Shown here one piece after another: positions 7,180 through 12,499 of a stretch of DNA of 12,499 bases. The position numbers and the translations under genes were made by a program. Under the pieces are notes generated by a model, which saw nothing but the letters and a program-made list of their open reading frames with translations, searched no databases and was not told the origin of the DNA. Source of the stretch: an uncultured Eubacteriales bacterium (GTDB taxonomy: Bacteria > Bacillota > Clostridia > Peptostreptococcales > Anaerovoracaceae); the NCBI GenBank assembly GCA_902797345.1, contig CADBSL010000062.1, forward strand, positions 1 to 12,499, read 5' to 3'. Within the stretch, counting starts at the first letter, position 1. Every line of letters starts with the position of its first letter.

Positions 7180-7601
7180 CCCCTCTCCGTCACCTTCGGT
7201 GACACCTCCCCCCAAGGGGGGAGGCAAGAGCACGACGTACGATCCCAGGCTCTCCTCTGGGGGGCGCTGCACTATTAACGATCCCAGGCTCTCCTCTGGG
7301 GGGCGCTGCACTATTAACGATCCCAGGCTCTCCCCTGGGGGGCGCTGCACTATTAACGATCCTGGCTCTCCTCTGGGGGGCGCTGCACTATTAACGATCC
7401 TGGCTCTCCCCTAGGGGGGCGCTGCACTATTAACGATCCTGGCTCTCCCCTGGGGGACGCTGCACTATTAACGATCCTGGCTCTCCCCTGGGGGGGCGCT
7501 GCACTATTAACGATCCTGGCTCTCCCCTGGGGGCTGCTGCACTATTAACGATCCTGGCTCTCCCCTGGGGGAGAGCTGGCTGCGAAGCAGCCTGAGAGGG
7601 G
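7180..7601. repeat. Composite repeat element with inverted ends and internal tandem array
   Basis: The stretch between the terminator and the deoC stop has no credible gene. It starts with CCCCTCTC (7180-7187) and ends with the exact inverse complement GAGAGGGG (7594-7601). Each end holds two hairpins in mirror order. On the left are GTCACC/GGTGAC (7189-7203, loop TTC) and a perfect 9-bp CCTCCCCCC/GGGGGGAGG stem (7205-7224). On the right are an 8-bp CTCTCCCC/GGGGAGAG stem (7558-7575) and GGCTGC/GCAGCC (7578-7592, loop GAA). Between them is a 38-39 base tandem array. This resembles small non-autonomous MITE/REP-like intergenic repeats; no transposase is nearby and no target-site duplication is evident. 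The right end lies 2 bases from the deoC stop codon. Confidence 0.8.
7239..7572. repeat. Tandem array, eight complete 38-39 bp units plus a partial ninth
   Basis: Units begin at 7239, 7278, 7317, 7356, 7394, 7433, 7471, 7510 and 7548, the last one partial. Each has the form ACGATCC, then (CA or T)GG, CTCTCC(T/C)CT, a run of G, and finally a CTGCACTATTA ending. Units 1 and 2 are identical. Units 1-3 carry CCCAGG, and units 4-9 carry CCTGG. Lengths are 39, 39, 39, 38, 39, 38, 39 and 38. The G-rich half of every unit matches the hairpin of the right-hand end of the element, so the array appears to be built from repeated partial copies of that end joined by a constant GCACTATTA-type linker. There are no unique spacers, so this is not CRISPR. 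The mixed 38/39 lengths break any reading frame. Confidence 0.95.
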
Positions 7602-7603
7602 GA

Positions 7604-8251
7604 TCAAACCAGCGACTTGATCAGTGCCGAGGACCCCAACCGGTCCGCCCCCAAAGCCAGGAACTTCTTCGCATCCTCCCAAGTCCGGATCCCGCCGGAA
7701 GCCTTGATCTTCACGCCGGATCCCGCCAGGCAGCGGGCGAAGAGTGCCACGTCTTCGAAGGTGGCGTTTCCGGTGCCAAAGCCCGTGGAGGTCTTGATGT
7801 AATCCGCACCGGTCTCTTTGACCATCTGGCACATCAATTCCTTTTCTTCTTCTGTCAGGTAGCAGGTCTCTACGATGACCTTCAGGATCTTCCCGGCAGC
7901 GGCTTTCCGAAGAGCTGCGATCTCTTCCCAGACCTCGTCTCCCCGGCCGTCCTTCAGGAAGGCCACGTTGATCACCATATCGATCTCCTCAGCGCCGTCC
8001 CGGATGGCCTGGAGGGTCTCTTCTTTTTTTGCGGCGGTGGTGGAGTAGCCGTTTGGGAAGCCGATCACCGTGCACACCGGCACCCGGCCCGCCAGAAACT
8101 TTGCGGCGTCCTTCACGTAGCAGGGTGGGATGCAGACCGAAGCGGCCCTGTACTCCAGGGCTTCCTCGCAGATCGCCCGGACCTCATCCCAGGTGGACGT
8201 GGGGGATAACAGTGTATGATCGATATGAGAACAGATATCTTTGATTTCCAT
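7604..8251 (-). CDS. deoC: Deoxyribose-phosphate aldolase
   Basis: Class I aldolase cleaving 2-deoxy-D-ribose 5-phosphate to acetaldehyde and glyceraldehyde 3-phosphate in deoxynucleoside catabolism (cytoplasm). The 215-residue length suits the family. Seen: N-terminal IDHTLLSP, catalytic D91 in EIDMVINV, the Schiff-base lysine K153 in YIKTSTGFG, and the partner lysine K183 in KIKASGGIRT, followed by the phosphate-binding GADRLGSSA near the C-terminus. All key residues are present. The start ATG has GAAAGGAA (complement of 8261-8268) with 9-base spacing. It is the only minus-strand gene here, is divergent from scpA, and stands alone without other deo genes. Its stop nearly touches the repeat element, so its mRNA probably carries the element in its 3' end. 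Confidence 0.96.
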   Translation of the reverse strand: MEIKDICSHIDHTLLSPTSTWDEVRAICEEALEYRAASVCIPPCYVKDAAKFLAGRVPVCTVIGFPNGYSTTAAKKEETLQAIRDGAEEIDMVINVAFLKDGRGDEVWEEIAALRKAAAGKILKVIVETCYLTEEEKELMCQMVKETGADYIKTSTGFGTGNATFEDVALFARCLAGSGVKIKASGGIRTWEDAKKFLALGADRLGSSALIKSLV

Positions 8252-8284
8252 TTTGTTTATTTCCTTTCATGGTTTTCTTACAAC

Positions 8285-8301
8285 ATATTGTACCATACTT
8301 C
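8285..8301 (-). promoter_or_regulatory. deoC promoter (extended -10)
   Basis: Reading the minus strand, GAAGTATG (complement of 8294-8301) is followed by G and TACAAT (complement of 8287-8292). This gives an extended -10 of the TGnTACAAT type. No good -35 is present at 16-18 base spacing, consistent with an extended -10 promoter. Transcription should start near 8280, giving a leader of about 28 bases that includes the deoC ribosome binding site. Confidence 0.65.
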
Positions 8302-8313
8302 CGGCAGAATCGG

Positions 8314-8342
8314 TAGATAAAGCGTGTGAAGTATGATATAAT
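8314..8342 (+). promoter_or_regulatory. scpAB promoter
   Basis: A perfect -10 TATAAT at 8337-8342 is preceded by TG at 8334-8335 (extended -10). A TAGATA -35 at 8314-8319 matches TTGACA at 4 of 6 positions, with 17-base spacing. Transcription should start near 8349, only about 18 bases before the scpA ATG. The leader contains AAGAAAGG (8352-8359) as ribosome binding site with 7-base spacing. Confidence 0.8.
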
Positions 8343-8366
8343 ATCTTATTCAAGAAAGGTAAAACT

Positions 8367-9107
8367 ATGTCATATAAGGTAAAACTGGAAGTCTTCGAGG
8401 GACCCTTTGACCTGTTGGTGTACCTGATCGAACGGGCGGAGATGAGCATTTACGACATCCGCATTTCGGAGATCACGGAGCAGTACCTGGAGGCGATAGA
8501 AGAATATAAGAGCCAGAACATCGATGTGTCTGCGGAATTCCTGGTGTTGGCGGCCACGCTGATCGAGATCAAATCGAAGATGCTGCTGCCCGGGAGCCGG
8601 GAGGATCCGGAGGAGGAACTTCCCGATGACCCGAGGAAAGAACTGGTGCAGAAGATCCTGGAATACAAGAAGTTCAAGCAGGCAGCCTCCCTTCTGGAAA
8701 AGCGGGAGGAGACCGTTTTGGACCGGTGGTATAAACCCCGGGAGGATCTGTCGGAATACGACAACGACCACGCTTTCGATGTGCTGGTGCTGGACCCGGA
8801 CCGGTTCATGAAAGTTTTTCTGGAATTTTTGGAGAAGCGGCGCAAACTGGAAGATATCCAGAACCGTTACGAACAGAGCGCCCGGGCCAGGGCCCGGATC
8901 GGGATTCGGGATAAGATGAACCGGATCCGGCAATTCCTGAAGCTTAGCAAACGGGTCACCTTCCGGGAAGTTATGTCCGAGTGCGAGGACCGATACGAGG
9001 TGGCGGTGGCCTTTGTCGCCATGCTGGAGATGATGCGCGCCGGACGGATCAAGGTAAAACAGAAAGTGAATTTCGGAGAGATCACGATAGAGGGAGCAGA
9101 ACAATGA
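8367..9107 (+). CDS. scpA: Segregation and condensation protein A (ScpA, kleisin)
   Basis: Kleisin subunit of the SMC-ScpA-ScpB condensin, which compacts and separates the replicated chromosome. The 246-residue length is normal. The N-terminal signature is clear: VFEGPFDLLVYLIERAEMSI (residues 9-28), then the SEITEQYL helix and the AAEFLVLAATLIEIKSKMLLP-type helix that binds the SMC neck. The C-terminal part (about 170-246) is the winged-helix that contacts the SMC head. The middle is acidic and variable, as usual for the ScpB-binding linker. The start ATG at 8367 has a good ribosome binding site and its own promoter. The stop overlaps the scpB start as ATGA, the standard scpA-scpB arrangement. 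The expected upstream neighbours in some Bacillota (ribU, ypuF-like genes) are not present. Confidence 0.97.
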   Translation: MSYKVKLEVFEGPFDLLVYLIERAEMSIYDIRISEITEQYLEAIEEYKSQNIDVSAEFLVLAATLIEIKSKMLLPGSREDPEEELPDDPRKELVQKILEYKKFKQAASLLEKREETVLDRWYKPREDLSEYDNDHAFDVLVLDPDRFMKVFLEFLEKRRKLEDIQNRYEQSARARARIGIRDKMNRIRQFLKLSKRVTFREVMSECEDRYEVAVAFVAMLEMMRAGRIKVKQKVNFGEITIEGAEQ

Positions 9108-9673
9108 CCGACAGAGCCATGATGAAATCCGCATTGGAATCCATGCTTTTCGTCTGGGGAGAGCCGTTGGAGGCGAAGACCGCAGCGAAGGCGCTGGATG
9201 CGGAGGAGATATTGATCACAGAATGCCTGAAAGAACTGCAGGCGGAATACGACGACCGGGCCGGAGGGATCCGGATCCAGCGGTTCGGGAACTGTTTCCA
9301 GCTCTGCACCGCGGAGGAGAACCGGGAGGCCATCGAGCGGCTCTGCAACCCGGTCCGGGAGAAAAAGCTGTCCCGGTCTGCGTTGGAAGTGCTGGCGATC
9401 ATCGCCTACCGGCAGCCGGTGACCCGCGGGGAGATCGAGTCCATCCGCGGCGTCCGGAGTTCTTACGTGCTGGAGGGACTGGTGCAGAAGGGTCTGATCG
9501 AAGAAACGGGCCGGTCGGAAGCCGTCGGGCGGCCGATCCTATACGGCACCACGAACCTGTTCCTGCGTCATTTCGGCATCGAAAACCTGAGTGAACTGCC
9601 GGAACTGGAGGAGGAATCCTTCCTGCCGGAGGCCGGTGGACCGGAAGCGGCAGGGAGCGTTTCAGATCAATGA
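9104..9673 (+). CDS. scpB: Segregation and condensation protein B (ScpB)
   Basis: Partner of ScpA in the condensin complex; it dimerises and binds the central region of ScpA. The 189-residue product shows the two winged-helix domains of the family. The first starts at KSALESMLFVWGEPL. The second contains the conserved segment LSRSALEVLAIIAYRQPVTR, followed by EIESIRGV and VGRPILYGTT, then the FLRHFGI segment and an acidic tail. The open frame continues upstream inside scpA (to 8981), but ATG 9104 is the right start: it lies in an ATGA overlap with the scpA stop, has GGGAG about 8 bases upstream, and gives the normal family N-terminus. Translation is likely coupled to scpA. Confidence 0.96.
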   Translation: MTDRAMMKSALESMLFVWGEPLEAKTAAKALDAEEILITECLKELQAEYDDRAGGIRIQRFGNCFQLCTAEENREAIERLCNPVREKKLSRSALEVLAIIAYRQPVTRGEIESIRGVRSSYVLEGLVQKGLIEETGRSEAVGRPILYGTTNLFLRHFGIENLSELPELEEESFLPEAGGPEAAGSVSDQ

Positions 9674-9714
9674 ACGTGGAATGGAAATGAATATTTGATG
9701 CGTTGGATTATCGG

Positions 9715-9744
9715 CACCACCGCAGTCATCTGACTTCGGTAGTG
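9715..9744 (+). other. Imperfect 13-pair hairpin upstream of the SLH-GH25 gene
   Basis: CACCACCG (9715-9722) pairs with CGGTAGTG (9737-9744) with one C-A mismatch. A C/T mismatch follows, then AGTC (9724-9727) pairs with GACT (9732-9735) around the loop ATCT. The structure is symmetric in sequence and sits between scpB and the next gene. No T-run follows, so it is not a classical terminator. It could be an operator palindrome, an mRNA processing or stability element, or part of a leader RNA. It matches no riboswitch class I know. Confidence 0.6.
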
Positions 9745-9821
9745 GGGTGAGGACGAAAAGTGTGATAAACGAAATGACGATAAAGATATGGACGAATTGC
9801 CAACAGGAAAGCATCAAAAGG

Positions 9822-11705
9822 ATGGGCCGGTGGATCCTGATCGGGATCGGCCTGGTCCTGCTCTTAGGGATGGCGACTATAGTGTATGCGGAGGAGACCG
9901 GGACGGAGGACACGCTGATCGGGGCGGAAGAACCGACGATCGGGACGGAGACCCCTCCGGTTATTTTTTCGGATGTGGAGGATCCGTCTTCATGGTATTA
10001 TCGCCCGGTCCACTGGGCGTTGGAAAACCAATTGACCACTGGGATCCGGGAAGGGGCTTTTGGCCCGGAAGAATCCTGCACCCGTGCCCAAATATTGACT
10101 TTTCTGTGGAGGGCAGCCGGCGAACCGGAGCCGGTTTTCGCAGAGAATCCTTTTTCGGATGTGCCGGAAGATGCCTACTACCGGAATGCAGTTTTATGGG
10201 CGGTAGAAAAGGGGATCACTCAGGGGATGACGGGAGACCTGTTTGATCCGGATCAAACCTGTACCCGCGCCCAGTGCGTGACCTTTTTGTGGCGCTACAG
10301 AGGGTCTCCGGACGACGGGATCCGGTCGAATTTTTCGGATGTGGGATCGGACAGCTATTATGGTGCGGCCGTATTCTGGGCGCTGAAAAACGGCGTCACG
10401 AATGGGATGGATCTGAAGACATTTTCGCCCGGGTCGATCTGCAGCAGGGCACAGGTGATGACCTTCCTGTACCGCAGTATAGCAGAATCGGTGGAGGTGG
10501 AAGCTCTGCGGAAATCAGAACGCCCGGAAGTGGAATGGGTGGAACCTCAAATCAATGGGACGAACGGGACGATGCTTCTCAGCGTTGAGAACAGAGGAAG
10601 CATCGAACCTCAGGAAGTTCGGGTGTCGGTGTGGACCGAAGAGGATCAAAGCGATCTTCGGTGGTTCCAGATGGAGGCTTCTAAAGACGATCGTTACGAG
10701 AGTGTAATGAATGTGGGATCCTTTGGGAACCACTTCGGGACCTACTATATCAGTTTGTCCGCGTTAACGGATTCCGGGGACCGTGTTCGGTTGGTACACC
10801 TGGAGGACACCTCCTTCGAAGTCGAACCGGAGTACTTTATGACCGCGGAAGATGCGGGCAAGGGCATGGTTTACGTGGATATTCTCGGCGTGGACGAAGA
10901 AGTCCCTTCGCTGACGATCGAAGCCAGGGGGTCTCAGAGAGACCCGGTCAAATCGGTCCTTGCAACGGCTGAAAAAACAGAGAACGGAAATTGGAGAGCC
11001 CTGGTGGACGTGATTTCTTTTATGGATCAGGGGTCCTGTTATCTGGATGCATATCTGCCAGGCATGGAAAATGGCGAGCCGGTCAATACGATCCGGATCC
11101 CGGTGCAACGGTACAGGCGGGTGGTGGATGTTTCTCAGCACCAGGGGAATATCAACTGGCGGACAGCGAAGAACAGCGGGATCTTTGAAGGAGCCATCCT
11201 CCGTTGCGGTTACAGAGGTTCGAGAGGATCCTGCGGCCGGGATCCCAGATTCCAGGCCAATGCAGAAATGTGCCAGAAACTGGGGATCCCGATGGGCGTT
11301 TATTGGTTTACCTCTGCGCTAACGGTTCAGGAAGCGGTCCAGGAGGCGGATTACTGTGCAAGGTTGATCGCCCCCTATCATTTATCCTTCCCGGTATTTT
11401 TAGATTCGGAATGGGGCGGCCGAGCGGGTCTGAATGATCTGGATCCGGCTGTCCGGACACAGTGCCTTATAGCTTTTCTGAAGCGGATCGAAGAGTACGG
11501 GTATGAAGCGGGGCTCTACGCTTCCGGTGATTGGATGAGTGGATACCTGAATTACGAGAAATTGTCCTCTTGGTTCCTGTGGGCACCGGCATGGAAAGCC
11601 CGGCCGTCCGTAGAGGATTATCAGGCTTGGCAGTACACTGCTACGGCGGTGGTGCCCGGGATCTCGGGAAACACGGTAGACCTGTCCTATTGGTTTGGAT
11701 GGTAA
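9822..11705 (+). CDS. Secreted SLH x3 / GBS Bsp-like / GH25 muramidase (cell-wall lytic enzyme)
   Basis: The product has 627 residues. A signal peptide spans residues 1-23 (cleavage near VYA). SLH repeats begin near F49, F111 and F171, each with a Cys (C86, C147, C207) before (T/S)RAQ. Residues 243-335 form a GBS Bsp-like domain (VRVSVWTEEDQSDLRW, then GTYYISL), and 345-428 look like a degenerate second copy. The GH25 lysozyme domain runs from about 432 to the end, with D436 in VVDVSQHQG and the catalytic DxE pair D528/E530 in FLDSEWGG. GH25 enzymes cleave the MurNAc-GlcNAc bond, so this is probably a surface-anchored autolysin or remodelling enzyme. The frame is open from 9747 with alternative starts at GTG 9747 and ATG 9774. 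I prefer 9822 because it gives a normal-length signal peptide, with AGGA and AAAAGG upstream. The G+C content looks lower than in the surrounding genes. Confidence 0.9.
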   Translation: MGRWILIGIGLVLLLGMATIVYAEETGTEDTLIGAEEPTIGTETPPVIFSDVEDPSSWYYRPVHWALENQLTTGIREGAFGPEESCTRAQILTFLWRAAGEPEPVFAENPFSDVPEDAYYRNAVLWAVEKGITQGMTGDLFDPDQTCTRAQCVTFLWRYRGSPDDGIRSNFSDVGSDSYYGAAVFWALKNGVTNGMDLKTFSPGSICSRAQVMTFLYRSIAESVEVEALRKSERPEVEWVEPQINGTNGTMLLSVENRGSIEPQEVRVSVWTEEDQSDLRWFQMEASKDDRYESVMNVGSFGNHFGTYYISLSALTDSGDRVRLVHLEDTSFEVEPEYFMTAEDAGKGMVYVDILGVDEEVPSLTIEARGSQRDPVKSVLATAEKTENGNWRALVDVISFMDQGSCYLDAYLPGMENGEPVNTIRIPVQRYRRVVDVSQHQGNINWRTAKNSGIFEGAILRCGYRGSRGSCGRDPRFQANAEMCQKLGIPMGVYWFTSALTVQEAVQEADYCARLIAPYHLSFPVFLDSEWGGRAGLNDLDPAVRTQCLIAFLKRIEEYGYEAGLYASGDWMSGYLNYEKLSSWFLWAPAWKARPSVEDYQAWQYTATAVVPGISGNTVDLSYWFGW

Positions 11706-11727
11706 TGGATGAAGGAAAGGATGGAGA

Positions 11728-12499
11728 ATGGAAATGAGATTCGATTCATTAAAATACCGATATCCTTCTAGGAGAAATACCATCTTTGCTCAGGAAGGGA
11801 TGTGTTGTTCTGTGTCCCCGATCGGATCACAGATCGGGGTGGAGATACTGCGGAAAGGTGGAAATGCGGTGGATGCTGCCATCGCCATGGCGGCGGCTAT
11901 GCCTCTTTTGGAGCCTACGGGAAACAGCATCGGATCCGATTGTTTTATGATCGCCTGGGTGGACGGAAAGCTTTACGGGCTGGACGGCTCGGGGGTGTCG
12001 CCAAAGGCGCTGAGCCGGGAGGAGGTCCTGAAGAAGGGCTTTAATGAAGTCCCCTCGGATGGGTGGCTGCCGGTGATGGTGCCGGGGGCACCGAAGGCCT
12101 GGGCGGAGCTCCGGGCACGGTTCGGGACTTTGCCCATGGAGGAGCTTTTGACGCCGGCGATCCGATACGCTGAGGAAGGCTTTCCCTTCCCGGTGACGGG
12201 ACTAAAGGAATTGCGCCGGGATGTGGAGCATTTCCGGGAGCTTGCGGAAGAGGATCCGGCGCTCTTTGGACCCTGGATGGAGTTGTTCACGAAGGATGGC
12301 AGGAGTTATGAGGCCGGGGAGATCTTCCGGAATCCCGGGCTGGCGAAGACCCTTCGGACGTTGGCAGAGACGGAGTGTGAAGACCTGTATACCGGCGAGC
12401 TGATGAAAAGGTTCGTGGACCATTCCCGGAACACCGGCGGGTACTTTTGCGAAGAGGATTTCCGGGAGTACCGGGTCCGCTGGGTGGATCCGGTATCCA
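11728..12499 (+). CDS. Gamma-glutamyltransferase family protein, N-terminal part (runs off window)
   Basis: The frame stays open to the window end, giving about 257 residues. Family features: an early segment ending GGNAVDAAIAMAAAMPLLEP, then GNSIGSDCFMIAW with GLDGSG, VPGAPKAWAELRARFGTLP, and LLTPAIRYAEEGFPF. This is the large-subunit half of a GGT proenzyme. The Thr at which the precursor cleaves itself and which is catalytic lies beyond the window. There is no signal peptide (MEMRFDSLKYRYPSRRN), so it is likely cytoplasmic and YwrD-like rather than a secreted glutathione hydrolase. ATG 11728 (AAGGA with 6-base spacing) and ATG 11734 (GGAG with 7-base spacing) are both possible starts. It begins 22 bases after the GH25 gene with no terminator between, so the two are probably co-transcribed. 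Confidence 0.88.
   Translation, partial: MEMRFDSLKYRYPSRRNTIFAQEGMCCSVSPIGSQIGVEILRKGGNAVDAAIAMAAAMPLLEPTGNSIGSDCFMIAWVDGKLYGLDGSGVSPKALSREEVLKKGFNEVPSDGWLPVMVPGAPKAWAELRARFGTLPMEELLTPAIRYAEEGFPFPVTGLKELRRDVEHFRELAEEDPALFGPWMELFTKDGRSYEAGEIFRNPGLAKTLRTLAETECEDLYTGELMKRFVDHSRNTGGYFCEEDFREYRVRWVDPVS

Larger units (their letters stand above)
8285..8344. repeat. 17-base inverted repeat spanning the divergent promoters
   Basis: GAAGTATG-R-TA-Y-AATAT occurs on the plus strand at 8328-8344 and on the minus strand at 8285-8301, with only two transition differences. The repeat is symmetric about 8314.5. The two copies carry the -10 regions of deoC and scpA, so the promoters are mirror images. The inner GAAGTATG arms form a perfect 8-base inverted repeat that could be an operator, or the symmetry may simply reflect two similar promoters. 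Confidence 0.7.

Noticed and set aside
7108..7414. Open frames on both strands through the tandem array encoding 13-residue repeats
   Set aside because: 39 bases equals 13 codons, so a frame stays open by chance over the first units. The 38-base units shift the frame, there is no ribosome binding site, and the sequence is built of hairpins.
7239..7572. CRISPR array
   Set aside because: Units are directly adjacent with no unique spacers, and no cas gene is present.
9728..9759. Hammerhead-like ribozyme core (GTGAGGACGAAA resembles the 3' side of a known stem II)
   Set aside because: The required CUGANGA core is missing (only CTGACTT upstream), and there is no GUCC partner for GGAC at the right place or flanking stems I and III.

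Overview
The window is a gene-dense stretch of a fairly GC-rich Gram-positive chromosome, most likely an anaerobic gut-type member of the Clostridia (Bacillota). The main pointers are ScpA/ScpB, SLH-domain surface proteins, Clostridia-type SLH repeats carrying a Cys before the (T/S)RAQ motif, a GBS Bsp-like/GH25 lysozyme, and AAAGGA/GGAG-type ribosome binding sites. No 16S or other taxonomic marker is present, so this is inference. Nothing suggests a phage, plasmid or CRISPR locus.

Layout: (A) 1-7142, plus strand. Tightly packed genes run from an unidentified C-terminal fragment through a THUMP/SAM RNA methyltransferase, an unrecognised helical 212-residue protein, alanine racemase (alr) and glycerol kinase (glpK). 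The neighbouring genes overlap or lie 2-5 bases apart, which suggests translational coupling. A 56-base gap then leads to two adjacent secreted transglutaminase-like paralogues. The first carries three C-terminal SLH repeats and the second carries none. A near-perfect terminator closes this group at 7141-7175. (B) 7180-7601 is a non-coding repeat element. It is bounded by 8-base inverted ends, each end holds a pair of hairpins, and the middle contains eight complete 38-39 base tandem units plus a partial ninth. (C) deoC, on the minus strand (7604-8251), faces the element. It shares a compact divergent promoter region with scpA-scpB; the two promoters there are mirror-image copies of one 17-base sequence. 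(D) scpA-scpB overlap by ATGA. After them come a 13-pair imperfect hairpin, a secreted SLHx3/GBS Bsp-like/GH25 muramidase, and the start of a gamma-glutamyltransferase gene that runs off the window.

Functional themes: wall and surface biology recurs through alr (D-alanine for peptidoglycan), two transglutaminase-fold secreted proteins, and an SLH-anchored muramidase. Housekeeping functions are mixed in (RNA methylation, condensin-like chromosome segregation, deoxyribose-phosphate and glycerol catabolism, gamma-glutamyl peptide turnover). The least explained parts are the composite repeat element, the mirror-image promoters, the hairpin before the SLH-GH25 gene, and the unrecognised protein between the methyltransferase and alr.
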